This document shows positions 9,201 through 15,069 of a stretch of 20,412 bases of DNA, piece after piece. Position 1 is the first letter of the stretch. The number at the start of each line of letters is the position of its first letter. Source of the DNA: an uncultured Butyrivibrio sp. (lineage in GTDB: Bacteria > Bacillota > Clostridia > Lachnospirales > Lachnospiraceae); NCBI RefSeq assembly GCF_947169445.1, contig NZ_CAMVPU010000061.1, positions 1 to 20,412 of the forward strand, given 5' to 3'. Position numbers and translations under genes: made by a program. Below the pieces are notes generated by a model, which did no database searches, was not told the origin of the DNA, and saw nothing but the letters and a program-made list of their open reading frames with translations.

Positions 9201-11729
9201 GGTCTTAAGACGGAGTTTGACTATGATGAGAACGGCAAGATTTCAAGAACAACTGTAAAGGGAAAGGTATCGGGAACCGACCAGTACAGCAGGCTCCAGT
9301 ATATCTATAACGATCAGGGCAAAGTCCAGGAACTGACTTATGAGATAGCAGAAGGAGAAAAGAACAGTTTAAGGTCCTACAAGTATGAATCTGCAAAGGA
9401 CGGACTTAGCACCAAAGACACACTTCCTGATAAAAGTACTAAGGAATATAAATACGATTCCTTAAGAAGAAATACCAAGGTGATCTATACTCCGAAGGCT
9501 GAAGCTTCTGATGGGAAAAAGCTGTACACTTCCGTTGGATATGATATGTCCGGAATGTCCTCCTCCAATAACCTTATCGGAACTCACAATAGTATAAGCA
9601 GCTATGTAAACAGGCTTGGAAGTGCTTCCAAGGCCACAGAAAATACTTACGAGTACCGCTATGACTTAAGAGGAAATATTTGTGCCATTGATGAGTTTAA
9701 TACAGTTCCTGACAGCAAAAAGCCTCATGCAAAGAATAATGAAGACAATGAGAGAATCTACCAGTATGATCCATTCGGAGAAATCATAAGAGCAAGGGAG
9801 AGCTATTCTGACGGTAGTACGAAGGAGTATGTATACAGCTACGACAATGGCGGGAACATCAAAGAAGAGCATATCCTTAGGAAAGAAGGCAAAAAGACAG
9901 TAGAAGAACATCATACCTATAAGTATAACGATAAGTGGAAGGATAAGCTGATTTCCTATAATGATGGCACAGGGGAAAAGACCATATCTTATGATAAAGG
10001 TGGTAATCCTAATGAATATCTTGGCCATAAAATGACCTGGAATTCAGTAAATAACAGCCTGACATCATATGAGGATGGAAGCAGGATCCATCGCTATACC
10101 TACCTTAGCGACGGCCAGCGCCTTTCCAAGACGGTGGGCTGCGAGATGGTGGACGGCAAGACTGTGGGAGGTAAGACAACCACCTACATTTATAACGCAG
10201 GCATGCTTCTTGCAGAGGATAATCCCGATTATCGCATTAATTTCTATTATGATTCAAACGGAATAGCAACAGAAATCGGTTATATCGAAAAAGCCGGTGG
10301 CAAATTCGGAAAAGAGACATTTTACTTCTTTACCAGAAACGGCCAGGGCGATATAGTAGGAATATACAGAAGCGCTGATTCTACGCTGGTTGGAAGCTAT
10401 GAATACGACCTTTGGGGCAATCCTGTTTCCGTAATTGAAAACACAACAAAAAAGGTAAATGGCAAGACCGTAACCATAAGGGATGAGCAGGGAATCCTTG
10501 AAAAGAACCCTCTTCGCTACAGAGGCTATTACTACGACAATGAGACAGGCTTCTATTACCTTAATGCAAGATACTATGATCCCAAGGTACACAGGTTCAT
10601 AAATGCAGACAGCGTGATAGCCGGGGTATCATCAGATGTTCTTGGTTATAACCTTTTTGCTTACTGTGATAACGATCCTGTCAACAAGATCGACACCTCA
10701 GGAAACTGGCCAACACTAACCAACAAGCAGAAGGTTGCGGTAGGCCTTGCGGTCATTGCTGTAGCAGCAGTTCTTACTGTAGCAACAGGTGGAGCAGCTG
10801 CAGGAACAGTAGTCGCAGCGGTCAACTGTTTTGCAACAGGAGCCTTGGAGGGGGCAATAGTAGGGGCAGCAACAGGTGCTGTATCCGGAGCGGTCGTAAA
10901 CGGTGGAATAGCTTATGTTACCAGTGGGGGTGACCTGGAAAAGACGAAACAGGCTGCTATCGATGGTGCGTGCGATGGCTTCATGAGCGGATCCATAGAA
11001 GGCTTTATCACCGGAGGAATGACAAGTAACCACTGCTTTGTTGCCGGTACTCTTGTGCAGACCATCGACGGAGCGATTCCGATCGAGCAGATAGAAGAGG
11101 GAGAATTTGTCTTATCAGAAGATCCCGACACCGGTGATGTAACATACAAGAGAGTTCTTGAGACCTATGTAAATGATACTTATGAACTTGTTCACCTGAC
11201 TATAGACGGTGAGGAGATCGTATCAACTCCCGGACATCCTTATTATGTCAAGGATTTAGGTTTCATCAAGGCAGGAGATCTTGAAGTAGGCACAACACTC
11301 ATTGATTCCGACGGCAATGAACTTCACCTTCAGATAAAGCGTTGGGAGCAGCTCCAGGAATGTGTACCGGTCTATAACTTTGCGGTTGAGGACTACCACA
11401 CCTATTTTGTCGGCACTAAGAATGTGCTGGTGCATAATATATGCAAATTAGGAAAAAATATGGAAAAAGCCGGAAACATGAGGCCAAGTGCTGATTATCA
11501 TGCGCATCATATATTTCCACGAACTTTTAGGGAGCAATTTAAATCTATTGGGATTGATGTGGATTATAGTGGATTTGGTTTATGGATCGAATCACATGAG
11601 CATTTAACTAATGCTAAATCATATAATCGATTATGGCAAACATTTTGGGATGCACAGAAAGGATTGACTCCTGAGATAATTGAAAAAAATTTTTTGGAAT
11701 TTGTCAGAACACTTGAAAGGTTATGGTAG
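3225..11729 (+). CDS. Giant secreted WapA/RHS-like polymorphic toxin with Hint and AHH nuclease tip
   Basis: This 2834-residue protein is probably a Sec-exported contact toxin. Domains in order: signal peptide to about residue 28 (cleavage after SYA); acidic linker with a SEPENT tandem repeat; a conserved segment EIIDARDEFSKQYLL near 79; DNRLRE domain about 440-615; helical segment about 809-931; first YD repeats about 966-1092. Three jelly-roll, carbohydrate-binding-like domains follow, each opening with a motif like NLISNPGFEDGLESW (about 1130, 1328, 1501). Long YD-repeat shell is about 1661-2418 and the RHS core (LRYRGYYYDNETGFYYLNAR) about 2429-2492. A Gly/Ala-rich hydrophobic stretch, about 2497-2602, may help membrane passage. 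The Hint domain runs from Cys2604 to His2737-Asn2738 (TPGHPYY block, VLVHN end). The tip, about 96 residues, carries HAHHIFP, typical of AHH/HNH nuclease toxins. Known in the family: the shell encloses the toxin and Hint-type autocleavage can free it. Nuclease activity and target cells are inference. Confidence 0.9.
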   Translation: MKKICRKIASTLLAISILFSQNPEVSYAYDKNPVKSSSDEYTATEEEEDYQESAAIAESEKDTGEVISSADSEPATVVSEIIDARDEFSKQYLLSDNSKSLVLYSEPVHYLSEDGTYVEIDNSVKKTEEGYENVDNTYSVLFTDNEESKGEVRFEEDEYQVNWEYVDSSESVSEPENTSEPENTSEPDNESEIEIISENSPEYEIIADSDQSSEMEAVPSDEVSIEDAAGNESQNTDDTTDKNTDEDTDNYPESIQDETTEETKSELDVTVEEAGADYGEEESIGHVVNSATVTYDGYSDGVKLEYSPTGLGVKENIILPGRESGNVFSFKIQLSGLKARVTSANEVELYDENSGEVKYYFPAPFMTDSDDNESYEIWYSLSNNLPQEEYNDTPDNENIDDLRDEQSALEDTATTEDGYIYLTLTADEKWLDNAKYPVTIDPVIKKVRNDLLLDSFCINDHNAVNEDSLYVGSEKIKSSDGEKEPVIFRSYIKFELPNIEKGSVVTDAQLYLSGSESSINKHYVVVKKVNSSWSYRKVDNETRIKDWKDRPQTDDRILDYAKNGGYFNITKAVRDWYADPSDNSGLEFSAYDETITSKDSIRLSQSSSRPYLKVTFKNFTGLENYFSSHSASAGTAGVGYINDYTGALTVVNTDVSTNGLRMPFNIQHVYNSNTEEGWKISYDQRIVIPANELDIGTYPYVYYDGDGTKHYFKAKDVTYLENGEKKTAKKNPSEKVGYPAAEDEDGLKLYIVPVTDKDLKDTYPLKMLDKSGSLVKYFDNAGHLAMITDSNRYENKANADKRFANSITITQEKYGEIKDQYKYTRASEILDEMYEYARLKEATYAQDGVYKENLISIHSLMTDLINDVYVKTDYKIAKEIQLARDNVELLYSSGKLKSSDVEKKSKAARDAIVSAVEMVDILDLRDERILSVSDAVNNTSVFRYDEDVSDRIREISDPTKKDADAKNVYTYNEEGQLETVSFSNGKTASYTYENGLLVSMQDHSGYKIQYRYDKNRVVEVQEFAKDHEHQNDIEGQTYSVQYNYDNTTSYRFSGIDDLYGNADDIINTYVFDEKGRVISVYSTGSPDGSNSGSAGKLEVLGANACTYEDAVVKQTVKASYDDKDPGDYVNLISNPGFEDGLESWIVPGADEIARRYGIEVKYIDPIYGGEAKATDSRQYLGLKCLKVNATADKSCYAQQEAELDKGDYAISFRVSFDIEIKEGLQNIAALLMDSDNKAYYFDDVKCITDAGKWVIVSGKFSVEKKGKYYITLETRNVTAYFDCIHLEKGTEAHNYSTGGLSSPENNDEDSAGRNKIKDSAVIGRQTQNLLKNHSFEHKKEGWGIYKNSESINSSAIDVKNANKVEVKTDSFEKMCYLGNNALVCNFKNIKKERAGISQEVVIPSDGRYTLSAYVKSYGLTDGEAYLTANCSGKEESVSEKLTAATVKQFSEGWDRLKVSFDAKKGDVYTIAAEVAGMSDAAKGFVSFDCLQLEKSDVANVYNALEDGSFELTQQEQPYTWKCFEDSAHSDMIVDCEDEEIDFGKCYHIIGEPGKNKFLRCTVDLGDTTSAYVLSGWVKTMTTPIRKGRQLRVMASHEGNEEKLESSLTLSDYSDGWRYFTLLMPAHKWKDTTISFDFYDNIGHMYIDGLQLSRNEISTKIFDSKGRVTGIAASQKQTTYDYDDYGRMKKMVIPGGVTQTYTYDKTGNNTQITASLGPNSYMKYDEYGNQESISAHKAVSNDENGKPVKQLELFTQNTYSGDGNYLSSTTQTNGAVLVYDYEGRSGLLIDETGPKYNVIDLEAMSEGLWGQILSWSKNKLSPQQRIRFDYNYDDLGRINTVKSGIVEDDRNAVKTDPEGEIGRSISYTYNDNDGLGDIKSIKHNGFYYSYEYDEFGNVTSTSITGEDEKVIELLSSNEYVPNNGSLTKTTYADGSIKNVTYDVYGNVASEVTTLSGGKELTTDTYAYYNDGSLAVHTDKTVFTDSDGVRSDETGLKTEFDYDENGKISRTTVKGKVSGTDQYSRLQYIYNDQGKVQELTYEIAEGEKNSLRSYKYESAKDGLSTKDTLPDKSTKEYKYDSLRRNTKVIYTPKAEASDGKKLYTSVGYDMSGMSSSNNLIGTHNSISSYVNRLGSASKATENTYEYRYDLRGNICAIDEFNTVPDSKKPHAKNNEDNERIYQYDPFGEIIRARESYSDGSTKEYVYSYDNGGNIKEEHILRKEGKKTVEEHHTYKYNDKWKDKLISYNDGTGEKTISYDKGGNPNEYLGHKMTWNSVNNSLTSYEDGSRIHRYTYLSDGQRLSKTVGCEMVDGKTVGGKTTTYIYNAGMLLAEDNPDYRINFYYDSNGIATEIGYIEKAGGKFGKETFYFFTRNGQGDIVGIYRSADSTLVGSYEYDLWGNPVSVIENTTKKVNGKTVTIRDEQGILEKNPLRYRGYYYDNETGFYYLNARYYDPKVHRFINADSVIAGVSSDVLGYNLFAYCDNDPVNKIDTSGNWPTLTNKQKVAVGLAVIAVAAVLTVATGGAAAGTVVAAVNCFATGALEGAIVGAATGAVSGAVVNGGIAYVTSGGDLEKTKQAAIDGACDGFMSGSIEGFITGGMTSNHCFVAGTLVQTIDGAIPIEQIEEGEFVLSEDPDTGDVTYKRVLETYVNDTYELVHLTIDGEEIVSTPGHPYYVKDLGFIKAGDLEVGTTLIDSDGNELHLQIKRWEQLQECVPVYNFAVEDYHTYFVGTKNVLVHNICKLGKNMEKAGNMRPSADYHAHHIFPRTFREQFKSIGIDVDYSGFGLWIESHEHLTNAKSYNRLWQTFWDAQKGLTPEIIEKNFLEFVRTLERLW
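3741..3794 (+). repeat. Three tandem 18-bp repeats in the acidic linker
   Basis: Unit TCAGAGCCTGAAAATACA occurs at 3741-3758 and 3759-3776 exactly, then at 3777-3794 with a few changes. It encodes SEPENT, SEPENT, SEPDNE in the linker after the signal peptide. Unit length is a multiple of three, so copy-number change would keep frame. Confidence 0.9.
10879..11438 (+). repeat. Direct repeat copy A: pretoxin and Hint segment inside the toxin gene
   Basis: From CTGTATCCGGAGCGG at 10879 to the VLVHN codons ending at 11438, this stretch is repeated at 12764-13467. The Hint proteins of the two copies differ at about 13 of roughly 150 residues by eye, and long nucleotide stretches are identical. The offset is 1885 bases at the left end and 2021 bases at the Hint cysteine; the difference is the insertion in copy B. 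Confidence 0.9.
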
Positions 11730-11736
11730 AAAAAGT

Positions 11737-12591
11737 ATGGATTTTATAGTGTTTTCAGCTTCAAACAACAGTAATTCTATTGCACTATGCAGGCGCGATA
11801 AGGATAAAGAAGACTATCTTGAGATAGATGTTGTAAAAATTCCTGAGTTTAAAGTTTTATATCATTTTAATGCACATGGTGATTGGCAGGACCATAGAAT
11901 AGCTATATCTGATGATGGTGAATATGTGGCTACATCTATATGGGAAGATTTTGGCAAGGGACATGTACATGTATATAAAAATGGATGTGAGGTACTTGAC
12001 TCCAGGAAATTTAACAGAATCGACCGAATAGCATTTTCGGATAGAAATGATCTTCGGATTATGCATAAGGAAAAGACATATCTAATGGATGTTTCTTCCG
12101 GAGAAATTAAGGATGTTCAGAATTACTATGATATGATTCATAATGCTTTTGGTGAAGATATAATTCTTAAGCATGATAATATGATTTATTATGCAGGGAA
12201 GAAAATAAAATCATCTACATTTGCTTATTTTGACGTTATCGGAACTCCTGATGGATTATTGGCTTCGGAAGTGAGCAATTGTTTGATAAGATATGATGCA
12301 AGCGGCAATAAAGTATGGGAGTCAGCAACAAGAGAATATGGTCATATTATTAATGCTATGTATGATAGTATTCATAAAGTGATATATTGCTATACATTTA
12401 GAGGCGTGAGTATCATTGTTGATTACGATTCAGGAGAGGTCATTAAGAGCTTTAATATTGAGCCTGCAGGTTTTATGTTCTTTTTGATAGATGAACAAAT
12501 ATACATTTTTAAACCAGACGGAAAATGTTTTAAAGTAGATCAGAACGGATTAGGTGATCTGGTTTTTGACTTAGATAGTCTTGTTGGTTAA
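11737..12591 (+). CDS. Probable cytosolic immunity protein for the AHH toxin (beta-propeller-like)
   Basis: This 284-residue protein starts 7 bases after the toxin stop. I do not recognise a named family. It has no signal peptide or membrane segment, so it should act in the cytosol. The sequence is a run of beta-rich units with Gly/Asp turns, such as HRIAISDDGEYVATSIWED, DVIGTPDGLLASE, LIRYDASGNKVWES and VDYDSGEVIKSF, suggesting about five to seven blades of a WD40/PQQ-like propeller. A longer frame reaches back to TTG 11680 inside the toxin, but ATG 11737 is preferred. No strong ribosome site precedes it (nearest AAGG at 11717-11720 is far), so translational coupling to the toxin is likely. 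Base composition is clearly more AT-rich than the RHS shell, matching the toxin tip. The immunity role is inferred from position, which is the standard order in polymorphic toxin loci. Confidence 0.7.
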   Translation: MDFIVFSASNNSNSIALCRRDKDKEDYLEIDVVKIPEFKVLYHFNAHGDWQDHRIAISDDGEYVATSIWEDFGKGHVHVYKNGCEVLDSRKFNRIDRIAFSDRNDLRIMHKEKTYLMDVSSGEIKDVQNYYDMIHNAFGEDIILKHDNMIYYAGKKIKSSTFAYFDVIGTPDGLLASEVSNCLIRYDASGNKVWESATREYGHIINAMYDSIHKVIYCYTFRGVSIIVDYDSGEVIKSFNIEPAGFMFFLIDEQIYIFKPDGKCFKVDQNGLGDLVFDLDSLVG

Positions 12592-12763
12592 GGATATCTG
12601 ATAAATGCGCTGTTTCGCCATTGAGGTCTGTCCCAAATTGGGTACGAAGCCTGGGGCCCATTGGGTTCTGACCTTAATAGGGTGCAAAATCAGCAAACAT
12701 CGGTGTTTGTGAGAGGACAAATAAAATGTATTGCATGTAATTATGTACGTATTTTTATGAGCT
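12592..12763. other. Non-coding remnant between immunity gene and broken Hint copy
   Basis: No gene is supported here. It holds an imperfect hairpin region at 12625-12673, whose arms GGTCTGTCCCAA and TTGGGTTCTGACC pair partly, with CCCAAATTGGG inside. A smaller hairpin AAACA-tcgg-TGTTT lies at 12695-12708. The first may end the toxin-immunity transcript or be a decayed REP-like palindrome. A TTGGGT/TAGGGT word recurs three times at roughly 20-base spacing. Confidence 0.5.
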
Positions 12764-13474
12764 CTGTATCCGGAGCGGGAATAAACGGTGGAATAACTTT
12801 CATCACCAGCGGCGATGACCTGAAAAAGACTAAGCAGGCTGCTATGTGAGGACATAAACAGACTTGGAAGCAGCAATGCGCACTCCGCTGCGCTTTGCGT
12901 GAGAATATGATGAACAAAATGGGGCGACCTTTTGCGAAGCAAAACTTCCAATGTCGCCCCATATCGCTACTGTTTACAGTAGCGTGGGGCCTGCGATGGT
13001 TTCATGAGTGGAGCCATAGAAGGATTTATCTCTGGTGGAATGAACAGTAATCACTGCTTTGTTGCAGGAACCCTGGTCCAGACCATTGATGGAGCGATTC
13101 CTATCGAGCAGATAGAAGAGGGAGAATTTGTCCTATCAGAAGATCCGGAAACAGGAGATGTTACCTACAAGAGAGTCCTTGAGACCTATGTAAATGATAC
13201 TTATGAACTTGTTCACCTGACAATCGACGGTGAGGAGATCGTATCAACTCCCGGACATCCTTACTATGTCAAGGATTTAGGCTTCATCAAGGCAGGAGAT
13301 CTTGAAGTAGGAACAACACTCATCGACCGGGAAGGCAATGAACTCCACCTTCAGATCAAGCGTTGGGAATATCTTCAGAGCCCTGTACAAATCTACAACT
13401 TCGCATTTGAAGACTACCATACATATTTTGTCGGAACAAAGAATGTGCTGGTGTATAATAAAATTTCGGACTAG
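12764..13474 (+). pseudogene. Broken orphan pretoxin/Hint module (copy B), no toxin attached
   Basis: This is a second copy of the toxin gene segment before the nuclease tip. The first part, 12764-12845, encodes SVSGAGINGG...KKTKQAA, matching about residues 2552-2579 of the toxin. It then runs into a stop inside an inserted sequence, and the frame shifts because the net insertion is 136 bases. The second part, about 12988-13474, resumes with CDGFMSGAIEGF and a full-length Hint domain whose Cys is encoded at 13055-13057. It keeps the TPGHPYY block but ends VLVYN, so the penultimate His needed for Asn cyclisation in Hint proteins is replaced by Tyr. Only KISD and a stop follow. An ATG at 13004 opens a 156-residue frame but has no ribosome site. 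It is best read as a displaced cassette left by toxin-tip exchange, now silent. Confidence 0.85.
12846..12986. mobile_element. Palindrome-rich ~136-bp insertion in the Hint remnant (MITE- or REP-like)
   Basis: Alignment of copy B to copy A shows extra sequence between GCTAT (ending 12845) and TGCGATGG (12992); the net gain is 136 bases, and the exact edges are uncertain by a few bases. It contains GCGCA...TGCGC at 12878-12893. A 10-bp perfect inverted repeat ATGGGGCGAC/GTCGCCCCAT lies at 12919-12928 and 12953-12962, with TTTTGC-gaa-GCAAAA nested inside. An 8-bp perfect hairpin GCTACTGT-tt-ACAGTAGC lies at 12966-12983. It has no coding potential. Mobility is inferred from the clean interruption. 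Confidence 0.65.
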
Positions 13475-13492
13475 ACGGGGAGAAATACGATT

Positions 13493-13509
13493 TGGGGACT
13501 GTGTCCCCA
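13493..13509. repeat. REP-like palindrome TGGGGAC-tgt-GTCCCCA
   Basis: A perfect 7-bp inverted repeat with a 3-base loop lies 18 bases after the end of the broken Hint copy. The core TTTGGGGAC is shared with 14616-14624 and, shortened, with the palindrome at 14687-14737. The rest of 13475-13689 holds no gene; a looser AGGCTT/AAGCCT pair lies at 13589-13621 and an isolated TATAAT at 13633-13638. Confidence 0.65.
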
Positions 13510-13689
13510 CTAGTTTGAGAAGATTGTCTTAGAATATTCTTATTTACATGAACATACAGTTTATCATGAGTTTTTTTGTGAAAACATGAGGCTTTCAGCA
13601 TTCTGATATGGCAGGAAGCCTTGTGCTTAGCGTATAATTTGCAAAGAAAAGGCATGAACTGCATTACATACCGAAAAGGAGATTTAAAC

Positions 13690-14154
13690 ATGAGTAGTTG
13701 GGGAATAAGTATCATTACCGCAGTAATTGTCTGGGGAGTCATCAGATGGATGACGAAGAAAAATACCAGAGGCAATGAGTTTCAACTGTACAGGGTATAT
13801 TACCGGTATGGTGGTTCCGAACGCAGCATTACAGTTGGCATATTTGGCAGTAAGGACAAGGCGGAGGAAGCGCTTAATGACCTTGAGAGCAAGAACACCT
13901 CTGATGGGATGAAATATGGTTTTTCCAAGGTGGTGATAAGCACCTTTCGTGGACGAGAAGGAAATCTTGTTTATGAGTGGAGCAGCAATAATGCAGGGGC
14001 AGATAACTACTTCTTTTTTACCAAAACTGATTATCTTGAGGAGATAAAAAGGCGACTTGAAGGCTCTGATAAAGGTAATACCGGAAATATAAAGTCATAC
14101 GAGATCAATAAGCTTTATATTGATGAAGATGGAAGTCCTGAAGCGGCTGTCTGA
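13690..14154 (+). CDS. Small membrane-anchored protein of unknown function, possible orphan immunity
   Basis: I do not recognise a family. The 154-residue protein starts at ATG 13690, fixed by AAGGAG about 8 bases upstream; an earlier in-frame start at 13621 has no such site. Residues about 4-21 (WGISIITAVIVWGVIRWM) form one membrane helix followed by KK, so the rest is probably cytosolic. The soluble part is mixed alpha/beta, with FQLYRVYYRYGG, a helix DKAEEALNDLES, and NYFFFTKTDYLEEIKRRLEG; the C-terminus is acidic. An isolated TATAAT lies at 13633-13638. It sits directly behind a Hint copy that has lost its toxin, the position where an immunity gene would be expected. Its likely history is as the surviving immunity gene of a deleted toxin tip, but this is inference from position only. 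Confidence 0.65.
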   Translation: MSSWGISIITAVIVWGVIRWMTKKNTRGNEFQLYRVYYRYGGSERSITVGIFGSKDKAEEALNDLESKNTSDGMKYGFSKVVISTFRGREGNLVYEWSSNNAGADNYFFFTKTDYLEEIKRRLEGSDKGNTGNIKSYEINKLYIDEDGSPEAAV

Positions 14155-14239
14155 TAGACCGCATATTGTTTTGGGGATATTTGATCAAAAAAGAATTTCG
14201 AAATAATCGTGCAAGTAAATATCTAAGGAGGAGAAAGGA

Positions 14240-14593
14240 ATGGCTGCACAGAAAAAGAATGATTTAAATGAAAAATTGTTTAATGAAGGGAAAATAGACG
14301 AGAGACGCATTTTTACTATTGTTACTGCCAAAAGGCTTCCCGGAGGAGGCTACGGAATGGTAGGACTTGGATTTAATAAGGATAAAATAGTTGTGATAGA
14401 TGTGATTTCAGTTAAGCTGTCTTCTATAGAGCTTGGAGAAACTCTCTTTGAAATACCCATTAAAGAGATGGAAAATATTAAGGGTAGTTACTTTGTCTTT
14501 TATCCGTTCTTAAAATTCACATGGCAGGGCGGAAGATTTTTCTTCTCAGCTATTGGTTATAATAGCGGTATTCTGGAAGCGATTAGAAAGTAG
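14240..14593 (+). CDS. Small cytosolic protein of unknown function (PH-like fold possible)
   Basis: This 117-residue protein is translated from ATG 14240 behind a strong AAGGAGG at 14225-14231. It has no signal peptide or membrane helix. The N-terminal 25 residues are charged and helical. From about residue 27 it is beta-rich (RRIFTIVTAKRLPGGG, IVVIDVISVKLSSIEL, TLFEIPIKEMENI, YPFLKFTWQGGRFFFSAI) and ends with a helix GILEAIRK. That strand-strand-helix order resembles small bacterial PH-like or GRAM-like domains, but I cannot name a family. It lies 85 bases after the preceding small gene on the same strand and may share its transcript. In this setting an orphan immunity role is possible; a lipid- or protein-binding helper is the alternative. 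Confidence 0.6.
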   Translation: MAAQKKNDLNEKLFNEGKIDERRIFTIVTAKRLPGGGYGMVGLGFNKDKIVVIDVISVKLSSIELGETLFEIPIKEMENIKGSYFVFYPFLKFTWQGGRFFFSAIGYNSGILEAIRK

Positions 14594-14686
14594 CTTGAAA
14601 AAAGATTAATAATATTTGGGGACGGAGTTAAGATACCAGTTACATTAGAATGAATATTTAATTCTGTTCACGTAATTTCAAGTCAT

Positions 14687-14737
14687 AGGGACGGATCATT
14701 TGACTTATCATGAAAATAAGCCGAACGAACCGTCCCT
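14687..14737. repeat. REP-like hairpin with AGGGACGG/CCGTCCCT ends
   Basis: AGGGACGG at 14687-14694 is perfectly complementary to CCGTCCCT at 14730-14737, with an inner CTTAT/ATAAG pair at 14704-14708 and 14716-14720. A partner half-site TTTGGGGACGG occurs at 14616-14626. Palindromes of this GGGACGG type are dispersed in clostridial genomes. Nothing else is seen in 14594-14791. Confidence 0.6.
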
Positions 14738-14791
14738 TTGATATCAAAAGAAAAAGATATAGTTGCTAAAGTTCTTATTTAACACATTGGC

Positions 14792-14824
14792 ACCTGTCAC
14801 CAATGTATTATACCAGTGACAGGT
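14792..14824. terminator. Perfect 9-bp hairpin at the end of the blaI-type operon
   Basis: ACCTGTCAC (14792-14800) pairs perfectly with GTGACAGGT (14816-14824). It lies 17 bases past the stop of the minus-strand secreted peptide gene and so could end that operon, though no T run follows. CATTGG (14785-14790) could alternatively pair with CCAATG (14800-14805), giving a competing fold. Confidence 0.45.
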
Positions 14825-14841
14825 ACAAGCTTAAATCTAAT

Positions 14842-15069
14842 TCAAAGATCAATCCAGTGATCGTCTACCCATACTCCTACAGACACGTTCCACCGACGGT
14901 ATTGAACTTTGCCATTATTCGTTCGATACTTTGTGATAATCTTTACTACTTTGGTTTCGGTTTCGAAACCGGCTGGCTGGTTACTACTTGCATTTGATAT
15001 GAAAGTAGTACTTCCAAAGCATAGTAGCGAGCATAGAACAATAGTTAATAATCGGATTCTTTTTTTCAT
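14842..15069 (-). CDS. Small secreted peptide coupled to the M56 protease gene
   Basis: This is a 75-residue exported peptide of no family I recognise. The start ATG at 15069 overlaps the TGA of the protease gene (ATGA, 4 bases), giving translational coupling; a longer frame to 15102 has no ribosome site. GGAGG lies about 15 bases upstream of 15069, rather far. MKKRIRLLTIVLCSLLCFGS begins a classic Sec signal peptide with cleavage probably after SNA near residue 27. The mature part is about 48 residues, basic in the middle and aromatic at the end (KYRTNNGKVQYRRWNVSVGV, then WVDDHWIDL). There are no cysteines in the mature part. Its position as last gene behind a sensor protease suggests a secreted ligand, inhibitor or envelope factor, but this is inference. 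Confidence 0.7.
   Translation of the reverse strand: MKKRIRLLTIVLCSLLCFGSTTFISNASSNQPAGFETETKVVKIITKYRTNNGKVQYRRWNVSVGVWVDDHWIDL

Noticed and set aside
11680..11736. TTG start for the immunity gene overlapping the toxin end
   Set aside because: It would put a 19-residue tail in the toxin overlap without a ribosome site; ATG 11737 follows the toxin stop and fits coupling.
12661..12849. Short plus-strand frame covering the start of copy B
   Set aside because: Only its second half matches the pretoxin segment; the first half is unrelated remnant and there is no ribosome site. It is treated as part of the pseudogene.
13004..13474. Stand-alone Hint protein gene
   Set aside because: It has no ribosome site or signal, begins in the middle of a pretoxin segment and has lost the penultimate His; a pseudogene is the simpler reading.
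12625..14824. Possible CRISPR array from repeated palindromes
   Set aside because: The repeats differ in sequence, spacing is irregular, there are no unique equal-length spacers and no cas genes.
14803..14997. Plus-strand frame of 64 codons
   Set aside because: It is the shadow of the minus-strand secreted peptide gene, which has a signal peptide and ATGA coupling.
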